Shown here: one piece after another, positions 43,201 to 51,237 of the stretch
How the letters are laid out: each line of letters starts with the position of its first letter
How positions within the stretch are numbered: position 1 is the first letter of the stretch
NCBI RefSeq assembly: GCF_001667735.1
Contig: NZ_LZJN01000037.1
Span: 1 to 55,413 of the forward strand
Source of the DNA: Mycobacterium sp. E183
GTDB taxonomy: Bacteria > Actinomycetota > Actinomycetes > Mycobacteriales > Mycobacteriaceae
Direction: 5' to 3'
Length of the DNA: 55,413 nucleotides
Program-made: the position numbers and the translations under genes
The notes under the pieces: model-generated
The model's input: only the letters and a program-made list of their open reading frames with translations
What the model was told of the DNA's origin: nothing
The model's database searches: none

Positions 43201-44802
43201 ATGAGTGACGAGCTGCTGCGCCATCCCATTCATTCCGGACACCTGACCGTCGGTGCGCTCAAGCGCAACAAGGACAAGCCGGTGCTATACCTCGGCGACA
43301 CCACGCTGACCGGCGGACAGCTCGCCGAGCGGATCAGCCAGTACACCCAGGCGTTCGAGGCGCTCGGTGCGGGCACCGGCGCGACCGTCGGGCTGCTGTC
43401 GCTGAACCGGCCCGAGGTTTTGATGATCATCGGCGCCGGCCAGACCCAGGGCTACCGGCGGGTGGCCCTGCATCCGCTGGGCTCCCTGGACGACCACGCC
43501 TACGTGCTGAACGACGCCGGCGTGACGTCGCTGATCATCGACCCCAACCCGATGTTCGTCGAGCGGGCGCTGGGCCTGCTGGAGAAGGTGCCCGGCCTCA
43601 AGCAGGTCCTGACCATCGGGCCGGTCCCCGAGGCGCTCGGGGATTCCGCGGTGGACCTGGTGGCCGAGGCGGCGAAGTATCCGCCGAAGCCGTTGGTGGC
43701 GGCCGAGTTGCCGCCCGATCACATCGGGGGGATGGCCTACACCGGTGGAACCACTGGCAAGCCCAAGGGCGTGCTGGGCACCGCGCAGTCGATCACCACG
43801 ATGACCACGATCCAGTTAGCCGAGTGGGAGTGGCCGGAGAACCCGCGCTTTTTGATGTGCACCCCGCTGTCGCATGCCGGGGCGGCGTTCTTCGTGCCGA
43901 CGATCATCAAGGGCGGCGAGCTGGTGGTGCTGACCAAGTTCGACCCCGCCGAGGTGCTGCGGGTGATCGAGGAACAGAAGATCACCGCGACCATGCTGGT
44001 GCCGTCGATGATCTACGCGCTGATGGACCACCCGGATTCGCACACCCGTGACCTGTCGTCGCTGGAGACGGTCTATTACGGCGCCTCGGCGATGAACCCG
44101 GTGCGGCTGGCCGAGGCCATCCGCCGCTTCGGGCCGATCTTCGCCCAGTACTACGGGCAGTCCGAGGCCCCGATGGTGATCTCGTATCTGGCCAAGAAGG
44201 ACCACGACGAGAAGCGGCTCACCTCCTGCGGGCGGCCCACCCTGTTCGCCCGCACGGCGCTGCTGGGCGCCGACGGCAAGCCGGTGCCGCAGGGTGAGGT
44301 CGGCGAGATCTGCGTGTCCGGGCCGCTTTTGAGCGGCGGGTACTGGAACCTGCCGGAGGAGACCGCCAAGACGTTCAAGGACGGCTGGCTGCACACCGGT
44401 GACATGGCCCGCGAGGACGAGGACGGCTTCTGGTTCATCGTCGACCGGGTCAAGGACATGATCGTCACCGGCGGGTTCAACGTGTTCCCGCGCGAGGTCG
44501 AGGACGTCGTCGCCGAGCACCCGGCCGTCGCGCAGGTGTGCGTGATCGGCACCCCGGACGAGAAGTGGGGCGAGGCCGTCACCGCCGTGATCGTGCTGCG
44601 GCCCGACCACCCCTCCGATGAGGAGTCGGTGACGCGGGTGACCGTCGAGATCCAGTCCGCCGTCAAGGAGCGCAAGGGTTCGGTGCAATCGCCCAAGCAG
44701 GTGATCGTCGTCGACTCGGTGCCGGTGACCGCGCTGGGCAAGCCGGACAAGAAGGCCGTGCGCGCGCGGTTCTGGGAGGGCGCCGACCGCGCTGTCGGCT
44801 GA
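43201..44802 (+). CDS. fadD8: Fatty-acid--CoA ligase FadD8
   Basis: This 533-aa ANL-superfamily enzyme converts a carboxylic acid to its CoA thioester through an acyl-AMP. It has MAYTGGTTGKPKGVLGT (P-loop), YYGQSEAP (A5 motif), the A7/A8 region LHTGDMAREDEDGFWFIVDRVKDMIVTGGFNVFPREVE, and the A10 Lys in ALGKPDKKAVR. It corresponds to Rv0551c. A KstR-type site overlaps its promoter, so a sterol-side-chain or ring-fragment substrate is plausible. It converges with the tetR gene, and two palindromic repeat copies lie in the 72 bp between them. Confidence 0.95.
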   Translation: MSDELLRHPIHSGHLTVGALKRNKDKPVLYLGDTTLTGGQLAERISQYTQAFEALGAGTGATVGLLSLNRPEVLMIIGAGQTQGYRRVALHPLGSLDDHAYVLNDAGVTSLIIDPNPMFVERALGLLEKVPGLKQVLTIGPVPEALGDSAVDLVAEAAKYPPKPLVAAELPPDHIGGMAYTGGTTGKPKGVLGTAQSITTMTTIQLAEWEWPENPRFLMCTPLSHAGAAFFVPTIIKGGELVVLTKFDPAEVLRVIEEQKITATMLVPSMIYALMDHPDSHTRDLSSLETVYYGASAMNPVRLAEAIRRFGPIFAQYYGQSEAPMVISYLAKKDHDEKRLTSCGRPTLFARTALLGADGKPVPQGEVGEICVSGPLLSGGYWNLPEETAKTFKDGWLHTGDMAREDEDGFWFIVDRVKDMIVTGGFNVFPREVEDVVAEHPAVAQVCVIGTPDEKWGEAVTAVIVLRPDHPSDEESVTRVTVEIQSAVKERKGSVQSPKQVIVVDSVPVTALGKPDKKAVRARFWEGADRAVG

Positions 44803-44815
44803 GGCTTGCTCAGGC

Positions 44816-44865
44816 GAGCGTCACGCCAGCGTGGCGCTCGCCGGCTGCCGTCACGCTGGCGTGAC
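44816..44865. repeat. Palindromic dispersed repeat, pair A/B
   Basis: Two hairpins lie between the convergent fadD8 and tetR stops. Copy A spans 44816-44839 (arms GAGCGTCACGC / GCGTGGCGCTC, one mismatch). Copy B spans 44850-44865 (GTCACGC-TG-GCGTGAC, perfect). The same unit recurs at 47825-47870. It may act as a bidirectional terminator. Confidence 0.75.
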
Positions 44866-44874
44866 GCTCGGTGA

Positions 44875-45423
44875 TCAGGCGGCGGCGATGCCGGCGACGA
44901 GCAGGTCGAGCATGCGGCCGGTCTGCTCCGGCGAGCCGCTGGCCAAAAAGATGCCGATCAGGCTCGACACCACGTCGTCGGCCTGCACGTCGGCGCGCAG
45001 GCTGCCGTCCTCGGCGCCGGCCCGCAACAGCAGGTCGACCGCGCCGACGATGCTGTCCCGAGTCTGGCTGGCCTGCATGGCGCCGGAGGCGAAGATCGCC
45101 TGCAACGACTCCGCCATCCCACGCTTGGCGGCCACGAATGACGCGTAGCGGTCCATCCAGCGGCGCAACGCCGTCTCGGGCGGGTGGCGCTTGAGCAGCC
45201 GTTCGGCCGTCGCGGCCACTTCGTCGAGCTCGGCGCGGTAGATCGCCTCCACCAGCGCCTCTCGATTCGGGAAATGGCGGTAGAGCGTGCCGATCCCGAC
45301 GCACGCCTCGCGGGCGATGGCCTCCAGCGACACCGGTCGCCCGTCGGCGGTGGCGAACGCCGCCGTCGCCACCTCGAGGAGCCGCTCGCGATTGCGGCGC
45401 GCGTCCGATCGGATCTCGGCCAA
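44875..45423 (-). CDS. TetR-family transcriptional regulator
   Basis: This 182-aa protein has a TetR N-terminal HTH: ERLLEVATAAFATADGRPVSLEAIAREACVGIGTLYRHFPNREALVEAIY. A helical ligand-binding domain of unknown specificity follows. The TTG start (45421-45423) lies inside the first of two CGGAGG-N2-CCTCCG operators, so the protein probably represses itself and the divergent aldo/keto reductase gene. A later Met is not available near the N-terminus. From what I recall, M. tuberculosis has vapBC3 in this position instead. Confidence 0.9.
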   Translation of the reverse strand: MAEIRSDARRNRERLLEVATAAFATADGRPVSLEAIAREACVGIGTLYRHFPNREALVEAIYRAELDEVAATAERLLKRHPPETALRRWMDRYASFVAAKRGMAESLQAIFASGAMQASQTRDSIVGAVDLLLRAGAEDGSLRADVQADDVVSSLIGIFLASGSPEQTGRMLDLLVAGIAAA

Positions 45424-45424
45424 G

Positions 45425-45438
45425 CGGAGGCTCCTCCG
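45425..45438. promoter_or_regulatory. TetR operator 1
   Basis: CGGAGG-CT-CCTCCG is a perfect inverted repeat directly at the tetR start codon. It has the same arms and spacer length as operator 2, 35 bp away. Confidence 0.75.
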
Positions 45439-45445
45439 TTTCTGC

Positions 45446-45451
45446 TACGCT
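45446..45451 (+). promoter_or_regulatory. Candidate -10 of the aldo/keto reductase gene
   Basis: TACGCT lies between the two TetR operators, so repressor bound at both would cover it. Transcription would start near 45458. Confidence 0.35.
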
Positions 45452-45459
45452 CGAATAAG

Positions 45460-45473
45460 CGGAGGACCCTCCG
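45460..45473. promoter_or_regulatory. TetR operator 2
   Basis: CGGAGG-AC-CCTCCG, extended by one further G/C pair, is a perfect inverted repeat in the leader of the aldo/keto reductase gene, 33 bp before its ATG. Confidence 0.75.
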
Positions 45474-45505
45474 CATCTTCTCCAGTGTGGCACGAGGGAG
45501 CACTC

Positions 45506-46429
45506 ATGACGGACACACCACGGCCCGGCGGTCCCGGCAGCATAGGCGGGTCGACCGTCGCTCGCATCGGCTACGGCGCAATGCAGTTGTTCGAGGCCCC
45601 ATCCGTCGAGGACGCGGCCGCGGTGCTGCGCCGCGCGGTCGAGCTCGGGGTCAACCACGTCGACACGGCGTCGTTCTACGGCCCGGGCGAGGTGAACCGG
45701 CGGATCCGGGCGGCGCTGTTCCCCTACGCCGACGACCTCGTCATCGTCAGCAAGGTCGGCGCGCGCTTCACCGGCGAACAGCCCATGCCGCTGGCGGCGG
45801 CGCAAAAGCCCGCCGAGCTGCGCGCCGCGGTCGAGGACGACCTGCGTCAGCTCGGCCTGGACTGCGTCCCGGTGGTCAACCTGCGGCGCATGGACCTCGG
45901 CCCCGGCGTGGCCGCCGAGGGCGATCAGCAGGTGGACGTCGACGACCAGCTCGCCGAGATGATCGCGCTGCGCGACGAGGGCAAGATCGGCGCGATCGGC
46001 ATCAGCGCCGTGCCGGTGGACGTGGTGCGGCGCGCGCTGCCGGCGGGCATCGTCTGCGTACAGAACGCTTACAGCGCGCTGGACCGCTCGCAGGAGGACA
46101 CGTTGCAGCTCTGCGCCGCAGCGGGTGTCGCGTGGGTGCCCTACTTCCCGCTGGGATCGTCGTTTCCCGGTTTCCCGAAGGTCGCCGACCATCCGGTGGT
46201 GGCCGAGATCGCCGGCCGGCTCGGGGTCACCGGCGCCCAGGTCGGCTTGGCGTGGCTGCTGGCGCACGCGCCGAACACGTTGCTGATCCCGGGCACGCGA
46301 TCCGTCGGGCACCTCGAGGAAAACCTCGGCGCCGGCGACGTCACCCTGGATGCCCAGGCGCTGGAAAGGCTGGACGCCATCGGCACAACCGAGCCCCAGC
46401 CCCATCGTGTCGAGTCCGTCCAGAGGTAA
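45506..46429 (+). CDS. Aldo/keto reductase
   Basis: This 307-aa NADPH-dependent TIM-barrel enzyme of the AKR family would reduce aldehydes or ketones. It has RIGYGAMQLFE, HVDTASFYGPGEVNR (catalytic Asp/Tyr region with DTA and YG), VSKVGARFTG (Lys), IGISAVPVDVV, QNAYSALDRSQED, and the cofactor segment TLLIPGTRSVGHLEENL. The ATG follows GAGGGAG. It is controlled, by layout, by the divergent TetR protein. The downstream Ddn-like gene starts 11 bp after its stop, so they are probably one operon running into menB. Confidence 0.92.
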   Translation: MTDTPRPGGPGSIGGSTVARIGYGAMQLFEAPSVEDAAAVLRRAVELGVNHVDTASFYGPGEVNRRIRAALFPYADDLVIVSKVGARFTGEQPMPLAAAQKPAELRAAVEDDLRQLGLDCVPVVNLRRMDLGPGVAAEGDQQVDVDDQLAEMIALRDEGKIGAIGISAVPVDVVRRALPAGIVCVQNAYSALDRSQEDTLQLCAAAGVAWVPYFPLGSSFPGFPKVADHPVVAEIAGRLGVTGAQVGLAWLLAHAPNTLLIPGTRSVGHLEENLGAGDVTLDAQALERLDAIGTTEPQPHRVESVQR

Positions 46430-46440
46430 CGTCGCTGGGT

Positions 46441-46905
46441 ATGGGAAGCGGCAAATCGACCAAACCGCCGTGGTGGCTGAAGCCGGCCAACAAGGTCTTC
46501 ATCCAGATGTCGCGGCTGGGTATGAGTTTCGGCGGCGAGAGCCCCGTCGTGCTGACGGTGAAGGGCCGCAAGTCCGGTGCGCCGCGCTCGACCCCGGTGA
46601 CCCCGATGACGGTCGACGGCCGGCAGTACGTCGTCGCCGGGTTCCCGGGCGCCGACTGGGTCGCCAACGTGCGGGCCGCCGGTGAGGCGACGATCGCGCG
46701 CGGCCGGCACGTGCAGAAGGTGCGGGTGGCCGAGCTGCCGGCCGAGGACGCGCGTCCGATCCTGCGGCTCTTTCCGACCGAGGTGCCGACGGGCGTCGGC
46801 TTCATGAAGCGGGCGGGGCTGGTCACCGAGGGCCGCCCCGAGGAGTTCGAGGCCCTGGCCGGCCGCTGCGCGGTGTTTCGCTTCGAGCCGATTGAAACGC
46901 CATGA
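46441..46905 (+). CDS. Deazaflavin (F420)-dependent nitroreductase-family protein
   Basis: This 154-aa protein resembles the Ddn/DUF385 split-barrel family that uses coenzyme F420 in mycobacteria. Visible are VVLTVKGRKSGAPRSTPVTPMTVDGRQYVVAGFPGADWVANVRAAGEATI (the GRKSG...RxTP and WxxNxxA signatures) and a short C-terminal segment with RCAVFRFEP. The physiological substrate is unknown; relatives reduce quinones and nitroimidazole prodrugs. Its stop overlaps the menB start as ATGA, so it is translated together with menB, and a quinone-related role is an attractive inference. Confidence 0.9.
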   Translation: MGSGKSTKPPWWLKPANKVFIQMSRLGMSFGGESPVVLTVKGRKSGAPRSTPVTPMTVDGRQYVVAGFPGADWVANVRAAGEATIARGRHVQKVRVAELPAEDARPILRLFPTEVPTGVGFMKRAGLVTEGRPEEFEALAGRCAVFRFEPIETP

Positions 46906-47804
46906 GCGACAATCCCTTTGACGCGACGGCCTGGCGGCCCGTGGACGGGTTCGACGGGCTGATCGACATCACCTATCACCGCCACGTCACCGACGCGACG
47001 GTCCGGGTGGCGTTCGACCGGCCCGAGGTGCGCAACGCGTTCCGTCCGCACACCGTCGACGAGCTCTACCGCGTGCTCGACCACGCCCGGATGTCCCCCG
47101 ACGTCGGGGTGGTCCTGCTGACCGGTAACGGCCCGTCGCCCAAGGACGGCGGCTGGGCGTTCTGCTCCGGCGGCGACCAGCGCATCCGCGGGCGCAGCGG
47201 TTACCAGTACGCAAGCGGCGACACGGCGGACACCGTGGACACCGCCCGCGCCGGGCGGCTGCACATCCTCGAGGTGCAGCGGCTGATCCGGTTCATGCCC
47301 AAGGTGGTCATCTGCCTGGTCAACGGGTGGGCGGCCGGCGGCGGGCACAGCCTGCACGTGGTGTGCGACCTCACCCTGGCCAGCCGCGAGCACGCCCGGT
47401 TCAAGCAGACCGACGCCGACGTCGGCAGCTTCGACGGCGGCTACGGCAGCGCGTATCTGGCGCGCCAGGTGGGCCAGAAGTTCGCCCGCGAGATCTTCTT
47501 CCTCGGCCGCGCGTACACCGCCGAGCAGATGCACCAGATGGGCGCGGTCAACGCCGTCATCGACCACGCCGACCTGGAGCGGGCGGGCATCGAGTGGGCG
47601 GCCGAGATCAACGCCAAATCGCCTCAGGCGCAACGGATGCTCAAGTTCGCCTTCAACCTGCTCGACGACGGGCTGGTGGGTCAGCAGCTGTTCGCGGGTG
47701 AGGCCACCCGGCTCGCGTACATGACCGACGAGGCAGTCGAGGGCCGCGACGCCTTCCTGGAGAAGCGGCCGCCCGACTGGAGCCGGTTCCCCCGCTACTT
47801 CTAG
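46902..47804 (+). CDS. menB: 1,4-Dihydroxy-2-naphthoyl-CoA synthase
   Basis: This 300-aa crotonase-family enzyme closes the naphthoquinol ring from o-succinylbenzoyl-CoA. Features seen are VRVAFDRPEVRNAFRPHTVDELYRVL, FCSGGDQRIRGRSGYQY (the active-site oxyanion loop), VNGWAAGGGHSLHVVCDLTLAS, TDADVGSFDGGYGSAYLARQVG and the C-terminal FLEKRPPDWSRFPRYF. It corresponds to Rv0548c. The ATG overlaps the upstream stop (ATGA). Confidence 0.97.
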   Translation: MSDNPFDATAWRPVDGFDGLIDITYHRHVTDATVRVAFDRPEVRNAFRPHTVDELYRVLDHARMSPDVGVVLLTGNGPSPKDGGWAFCSGGDQRIRGRSGYQYASGDTADTVDTARAGRLHILEVQRLIRFMPKVVICLVNGWAAGGGHSLHVVCDLTLASREHARFKQTDADVGSFDGGYGSAYLARQVGQKFAREIFFLGRAYTAEQMHQMGAVNAVIDHADLERAGIEWAAEINAKSPQAQRMLKFAFNLLDDGLVGQQLFAGEATRLAYMTDEAVEGRDAFLEKRPPDWSRFPRYF

Positions 47805-47824
47805 GAGGGTCACGATTTAGGAGG

Positions 47825-47870
47825 GTCACGCTGGCGTGACGCTCGACGGCCAACGCCACGCTGGCGTGAC
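47825..47870. repeat. Palindromic dispersed repeat, pair C/D
   Basis: Copy C spans 47825-47840 (GTCACGC-TG-GCGTGAC, perfect) and copy D spans 47855-47870 (GCCACGCTGGCGTGAC), each followed by GCTCG. They sit between menB and the SDR gene. TAGGAGGGTCACG occurs twice just before (from about 47804 and from about 47818). Confidence 0.75.
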
Positions 47871-47894
47871 GCTCGGCCAATGCGCGCCCGCCCC

Positions 47895-47900
47895 TAGACT
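47895..47900 (+). promoter_or_regulatory. Leaderless-type -10 box TAGACT
   Basis: TAGACT is followed by exactly six C residues and then the GTG of the SDR gene at 47907. Confidence 0.5.
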
Positions 47901-47906
47901 CCCCCC

Positions 47907-48803
47907 GTGAGCAAGAGTCCCCTTCGCCGTTTCACCGATCAGCTGGTGCTGGCCACCATGCGGCCGCCGATGGCCCCGCAGGTCTTGGTCAACCGGCCCG
48001 CCATCAAGCCGGTCGACCTCGACGGCAAGCGCATCCTGCTCACCGGGGCGTCGTCGGGCATCGGCGAGGCCGCGGCCGAACTGCTGGCCCGCGAGGGCGC
48101 GACGGTCGCCGTCGTCGCCCGGCGTGAGGACCTGCTCGACGCGCTCGCGGAACGGATCACCGCGGCGGGCGGCAGCGCGGTCGCGTTGCCGTGCGACGTT
48201 TCCGACATGGACGCCGTCGACGCGCTGGTCGCCGACGTCGAAAAGCGCCTCGGCGGGGTCGACATCCTGATCAACAACGCCGGCCGTTCGATCCGGCGGC
48301 CGCTGGCCGAGTCGCTGGAGCGCTGGCACGACGTCGAACGGACCATCACGCTCAACTACTACGCGCCGCTGCGGCTGATCCGCGGGCTGGCGCCCGGGAT
48401 GCTCGAACGGGGCGACGGTCACGTCATCAACGTCTCCACCTGGGGAGTGCTGTCGGAGGCGTCGCCGCTGTTCGCGGTCTACAACGCGTCGAAGGCGGCG
48501 CTGTCGGCGGTGAGCCGCGTCGTGGAGACGGAGTGGGGCCCCAAGGGTGTGCATTCGACGACGCTGTACTACCCGCTGGTGGCCACGCCGATGATCGCGC
48601 CGACGAAGGCGTACGAGGGCATGCCGGCGCTCACGTCGGAGGAGGCCGCCGAATGGATGCTGACTGCGGCCCGCACCCGGCCGGTGCGGATCGCGCCGCG
48701 GATGGCGATCGCGGCCAAGGCCCTGGACACCTTCGGCCCACGGCTGGTCAACACGCTCATGCAGCGGCAGCGGATCCAGCCGAATCGCGCGGAAGGCGAC
48801 TGA
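47907..48803 (+). CDS. Short-chain dehydrogenase/reductase (Rv0547c-like)
   Basis: This 298-aa SDR has ILLTGASSGIGEAAAELLAREG for the cofactor, DILINNAGRSIRRPL, VINVSTWG (Ser) and YNASKAALSAVSR (YxxxK). The C-terminal extension of about 40 residues with VRIAPRMAIAAKALDTFG is shared by mycobacterial membrane-associated SDRs. It corresponds to Rv0547c. The GTG start is supported by TAGACT 6 nt upstream. The substrate is unknown. The glyoxalase-fold gene follows after 29 bp. Confidence 0.92.
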   Translation: MSKSPLRRFTDQLVLATMRPPMAPQVLVNRPAIKPVDLDGKRILLTGASSGIGEAAAELLAREGATVAVVARREDLLDALAERITAAGGSAVALPCDVSDMDAVDALVADVEKRLGGVDILINNAGRSIRRPLAESLERWHDVERTITLNYYAPLRLIRGLAPGMLERGDGHVINVSTWGVLSEASPLFAVYNASKAALSAVSRVVETEWGPKGVHSTTLYYPLVATPMIAPTKAYEGMPALTSEEAAEWMLTAARTRPVRIAPRMAIAAKALDTFGPRLVNTLMQRQRIQPNRAEGD

Positions 48804-48832
48804 GCCCACAGCGACGTGATAGACACGACGCT

Positions 48833-49240
48833 ATGGAGATCCTGGCCAGCCGGATGCTGTTCCGGCCGGCGGACTATCAGCAGTCGTTGGCCTTCTACCG
48901 GGACCAGATCGGGCTCGCGATAGCCCGCGAGTACGGCGGCGGCACAGTGTTTTTCGCGGGCCAGTCGTTGCTGGAGCTCGCCGGCTACGGATCACCGGAC
49001 CACTCCCGCGGCCCCTTCCCCGGCGCGCTGTGGCTGCAGGTGCGCGACATCGAGGCCACCCAGGCCGAGTTGCAGAGCCGGGGCGTGGCGATCGCCCGCG
49101 AGGCGCGCCAAGAGCCATGGGGCCTATACGAAATGCACGTGACCGACCCGGACGGAATCACGCTGATCTTCGTCCAGATCCCGCCGGACCACCCGTTACG
49201 GCGCGACACCCGGGGTGAACGAGCGGGAAAGTCCGGTTAA
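48833..49240 (+). CDS. Glyoxalase/VOC-fold protein (Rv0546c-like)
   Basis: This 135-aa single VOC-domain protein contains both beta-alpha-beta-beta-beta repeats: MLFRPADYQQSLAFYRDQIGLAI and ALWLQVRDIEATQAELQSRGVAI, and WGLYEMHVTDPDGITLIFVQ in the second repeat with the typical metal-binding Glu position. Families of this fold include glyoxalase I, dioxygenases and resistance proteins, and the specific function is not clear. It corresponds to Rv0546c. The ATG follows the SDR stop by 29 bp. Confidence 0.9.
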   Translation: MEILASRMLFRPADYQQSLAFYRDQIGLAIAREYGGGTVFFAGQSLLELAGYGSPDHSRGPFPGALWLQVRDIEATQAELQSRGVAIAREARQEPWGLYEMHVTDPDGITLIFVQIPPDHPLRRDTRGERAGKSG

Positions 49241-49337
49241 CTGAGAGGTAACATCTGGCGACGAGTCTAGGTACATCCGCGATTCGGGTCTTGCTGCATT
49301 CGACAATGGAATCCCCCTACCACCAGAATCGGGCGCT

Positions 49338-50579
49338 GTGAACATCCAATTGTTCCTTCTGATCATTGTCGTAATCACGGCACTGGCTTTCGATTTCACG
49401 AACGGCTTCCACGACACCGGCAACGCGATGGCGACCTCGATCGCCAGCGGCGCGCTCAAGCCCAAGGCGGCCGTCGCGCTGTCCGCGGTGCTCAATCTCG
49501 TGGGCGCGTTCATGTCCACCGCCGTCGCCGCCACGATTGCCAAGGGCTTGATCGACGGGCACATCGTGACGCTCGAGCTGGTCTTCGCGGGCCTGGTCGG
49601 CGGCATCGTGTGGAACCTGCTGACCTGGCTCCTCGGCATCCCTTCGAGCTCGTCGCACGCCCTGATCGGCGGCATCGTCGGCGCCACCATCGCGGCCGTC
49701 GGCGCGCACGGGGTGATCTGGAAGGGCGTGGTCTCCAAGGCGATCATCCCCGCCGTCGTTTCCGCGATCCTGGCCATCGTGGTCGGGGCGGTGGCGACCT
49801 GGCTGGTGTACCGGATCACCCGCGGCATCCCCACCAAGCGCACCGAGGCCGGCTTCCGGTACGGCCAATGGGGGTCGGCGTCGCTGGTCTCGCTGGCGCA
49901 CGGCACCAACGACGCCCAGAAGACGATGGGCATCATCTTCCTGGCGCTGATGTCCTACGGCTCGGTCAGCAAGAACGCCTCCATGCCGCCGCTGTGGGTC
50001 ATCGTCGGTTGCGCGGTGTCGATGGCGTTGGGCACTTACCTGGGCGGCTGGCGGATCATCCGCACGCTGGGCAAGGGCCTGGTCGAGATCCAGTCGCCGC
50101 AGGGCATGGCGGCCGAGTCCTCCTCGGCCGCGGTGATTTTGCTGTCGGCCCACTTCGGCTACGCGCTGTCGACCACGCAGGTGTGCACCGGCTCGGTGCT
50201 GGGCAGCGGGCTCGGCAAGCCCGGCGGCGAGGTCCGCTGGGGAGTCGCCGGCCGCATGGGCGTCGCCTGGCTGGTGACGCTGCCGCTGGCCGGGTTGGTC
50301 GGTGCGGTCACCTACTGGATCGTGCACCTGATCGGCGGCTACCCCGGCGCCATCGTCGGCTTCGCGCTGCTGGTCGCGGTCTCCGCCACCATCTACATCC
50401 GGTCGCGCAAGGTCAAGGTCGACCACAACAACGTCAACGCCGAATGGAAGGGCGACCTGACCGCCGGGCTGGAGGACTCCGCCGAGCACCGGCCGCCATC
50501 GAGCGTTCCCCCGACGAACGGCAGCGGCACGACCGGCCGGTACGACTCCGACGACCCCACGATGAAGGCGAACGCTTGA
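49338..50579 (+). CDS. pitA: Low-affinity inorganic phosphate transporter
   Basis: This 413-aa inner-membrane transporter of the Pit family has about ten helices. The inverted-repeat signatures GFHDTGNAMATSI and AHGTNDAQKTMGIIFLAL are followed by CTGSVLGSGLGKPGGEVRW. It couples phosphate uptake, as a metal-phosphate complex, to proton entry. It corresponds to Rv0545c. The GTG start is in the usual place before the first helix. The stop overlaps the next gene's ATG (TGATG), so translation is coupled to the small membrane protein. Confidence 0.96.
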   Translation: MNIQLFLLIIVVITALAFDFTNGFHDTGNAMATSIASGALKPKAAVALSAVLNLVGAFMSTAVAATIAKGLIDGHIVTLELVFAGLVGGIVWNLLTWLLGIPSSSSHALIGGIVGATIAAVGAHGVIWKGVVSKAIIPAVVSAILAIVVGAVATWLVYRITRGIPTKRTEAGFRYGQWGSASLVSLAHGTNDAQKTMGIIFLALMSYGSVSKNASMPPLWVIVGCAVSMALGTYLGGWRIIRTLGKGLVEIQSPQGMAAESSSAAVILLSAHFGYALSTTQVCTGSVLGSGLGKPGGEVRWGVAGRMGVAWLVTLPLAGLVGAVTYWIVHLIGGYPGAIVGFALLVAVSATIYIRSRKVKVDHNNVNAEWKGDLTAGLEDSAEHRPPSSVPPTNGSGTTGRYDSDDPTMKANA

Positions 50580-50878
50580 TGAGTCACTTCGGCGATTGGT
50601 TCAACTACCAGGCCTCCCTCAAGATCCTGCTCTTCTCGATGCTGGCCGGCGCCGCCTTGCCGGGGCTGTTCGCCCTGGGGCTGCGGTTCCACGCGGTGGG
50701 CGCCGGGCAGGCCGGCACCGAGGGCGGCTCGTCACAGAAGAATCCGGCACTGCTGGCGCTCGCCTGGCTGATCTATGCGGTGGTGATCGTGGCGATCGCC
50801 TTCGCCCTGGCGTACATCTCCCGGGACTTCATCGCCCACCACACCGGTGTCGCCTTCCTCGGAGCCAAGCCCAAGTAG
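50579..50878 (+). CDS. Small membrane protein, pitA partner (Rv0544c-like)
   Basis: This 99-aa protein has two membrane helices (LKILLFSMLAGAALPGLFALGLRF and ALLALAWLIYAVVIVAIAFALAYI) and a short C-terminal segment. It corresponds to Rv0544c, of unknown function. The ATG overlaps the pitA stop, so it is probably a structural or regulatory partner of the phosphate transporter, which is inferred from coupling. Confidence 0.88.
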   Translation: MSHFGDWFNYQASLKILLFSMLAGAALPGLFALGLRFHAVGAGQAGTEGGSSQKNPALLALAWLIYAVVIVAIAFALAYISRDFIAHHTGVAFLGAKPK

Positions 50879-50934
50879 CATCGAATGATGCCCACCGCGT
50901 CACCGAGCCGGACACCGGGGGGAGCTGTACCAGC

Positions 50935-51237
50935 GTGAACGGATTTCTCAATTCGATCGTCTCGTGGCTGCGCGCGGGATACCCGGAAGGCGTCCCGCCG
51001 ACGGACACCTTCCCGGTGCTCGCGCTGCTGGCCCGCCGGCTGTCCAACGACGAGGTCAAGGCCGTCGCCTGCGAGCTGATCAGCCGGGGCGAGTTCGACG
51101 ACGTCGACATCGGCGTCCTGATCACACAGATCACCGACAACCTGCCCTCGCCCGACGACGTCGAGCGGGTGCGGGTGCGGTTGGCGGCCCAGGGGTGGCC
51201 GTTCGACGACGCGGACGAGGTCGAGGACCCCGCATAG
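50935..51237 (+). CDS. DUF3349 protein (Rv0543c-like)
   Basis: This 100-aa small cytosolic helical protein has WLRAGYPEGVPPTDTFPVLALLARRLSNDEVKAVACEL, DDVDIGVLITQITDNLPSPDDVERVRVRLAAQGWPFDD. The YPEGVPPTDTFPLLALL segment is the DUF3349 hallmark. Homologue Rv0543c has a solved fold but no known function. The GTG start is used. Its 3' end overlaps the 5' extension of menE by up to 43 nt, depending on the menE start. Confidence 0.92.
   Translation: MNGFLNSIVSWLRAGYPEGVPPTDTFPVLALLARRLSNDEVKAVACELISRGEFDDVDIGVLITQITDNLPSPDDVERVRVRLAAQGWPFDDADEVEDPA

Noticed and set aside
44810..46405. 531-codon minus-strand frame spanning tetR and the aldo/keto reductase
   Set aside because: It is a different frame from the 182-aa TetR frame and is antisense to the aldo/keto reductase; no motifs support it, and its end only translates the dispersed palindromic repeat (RHASVT segments).
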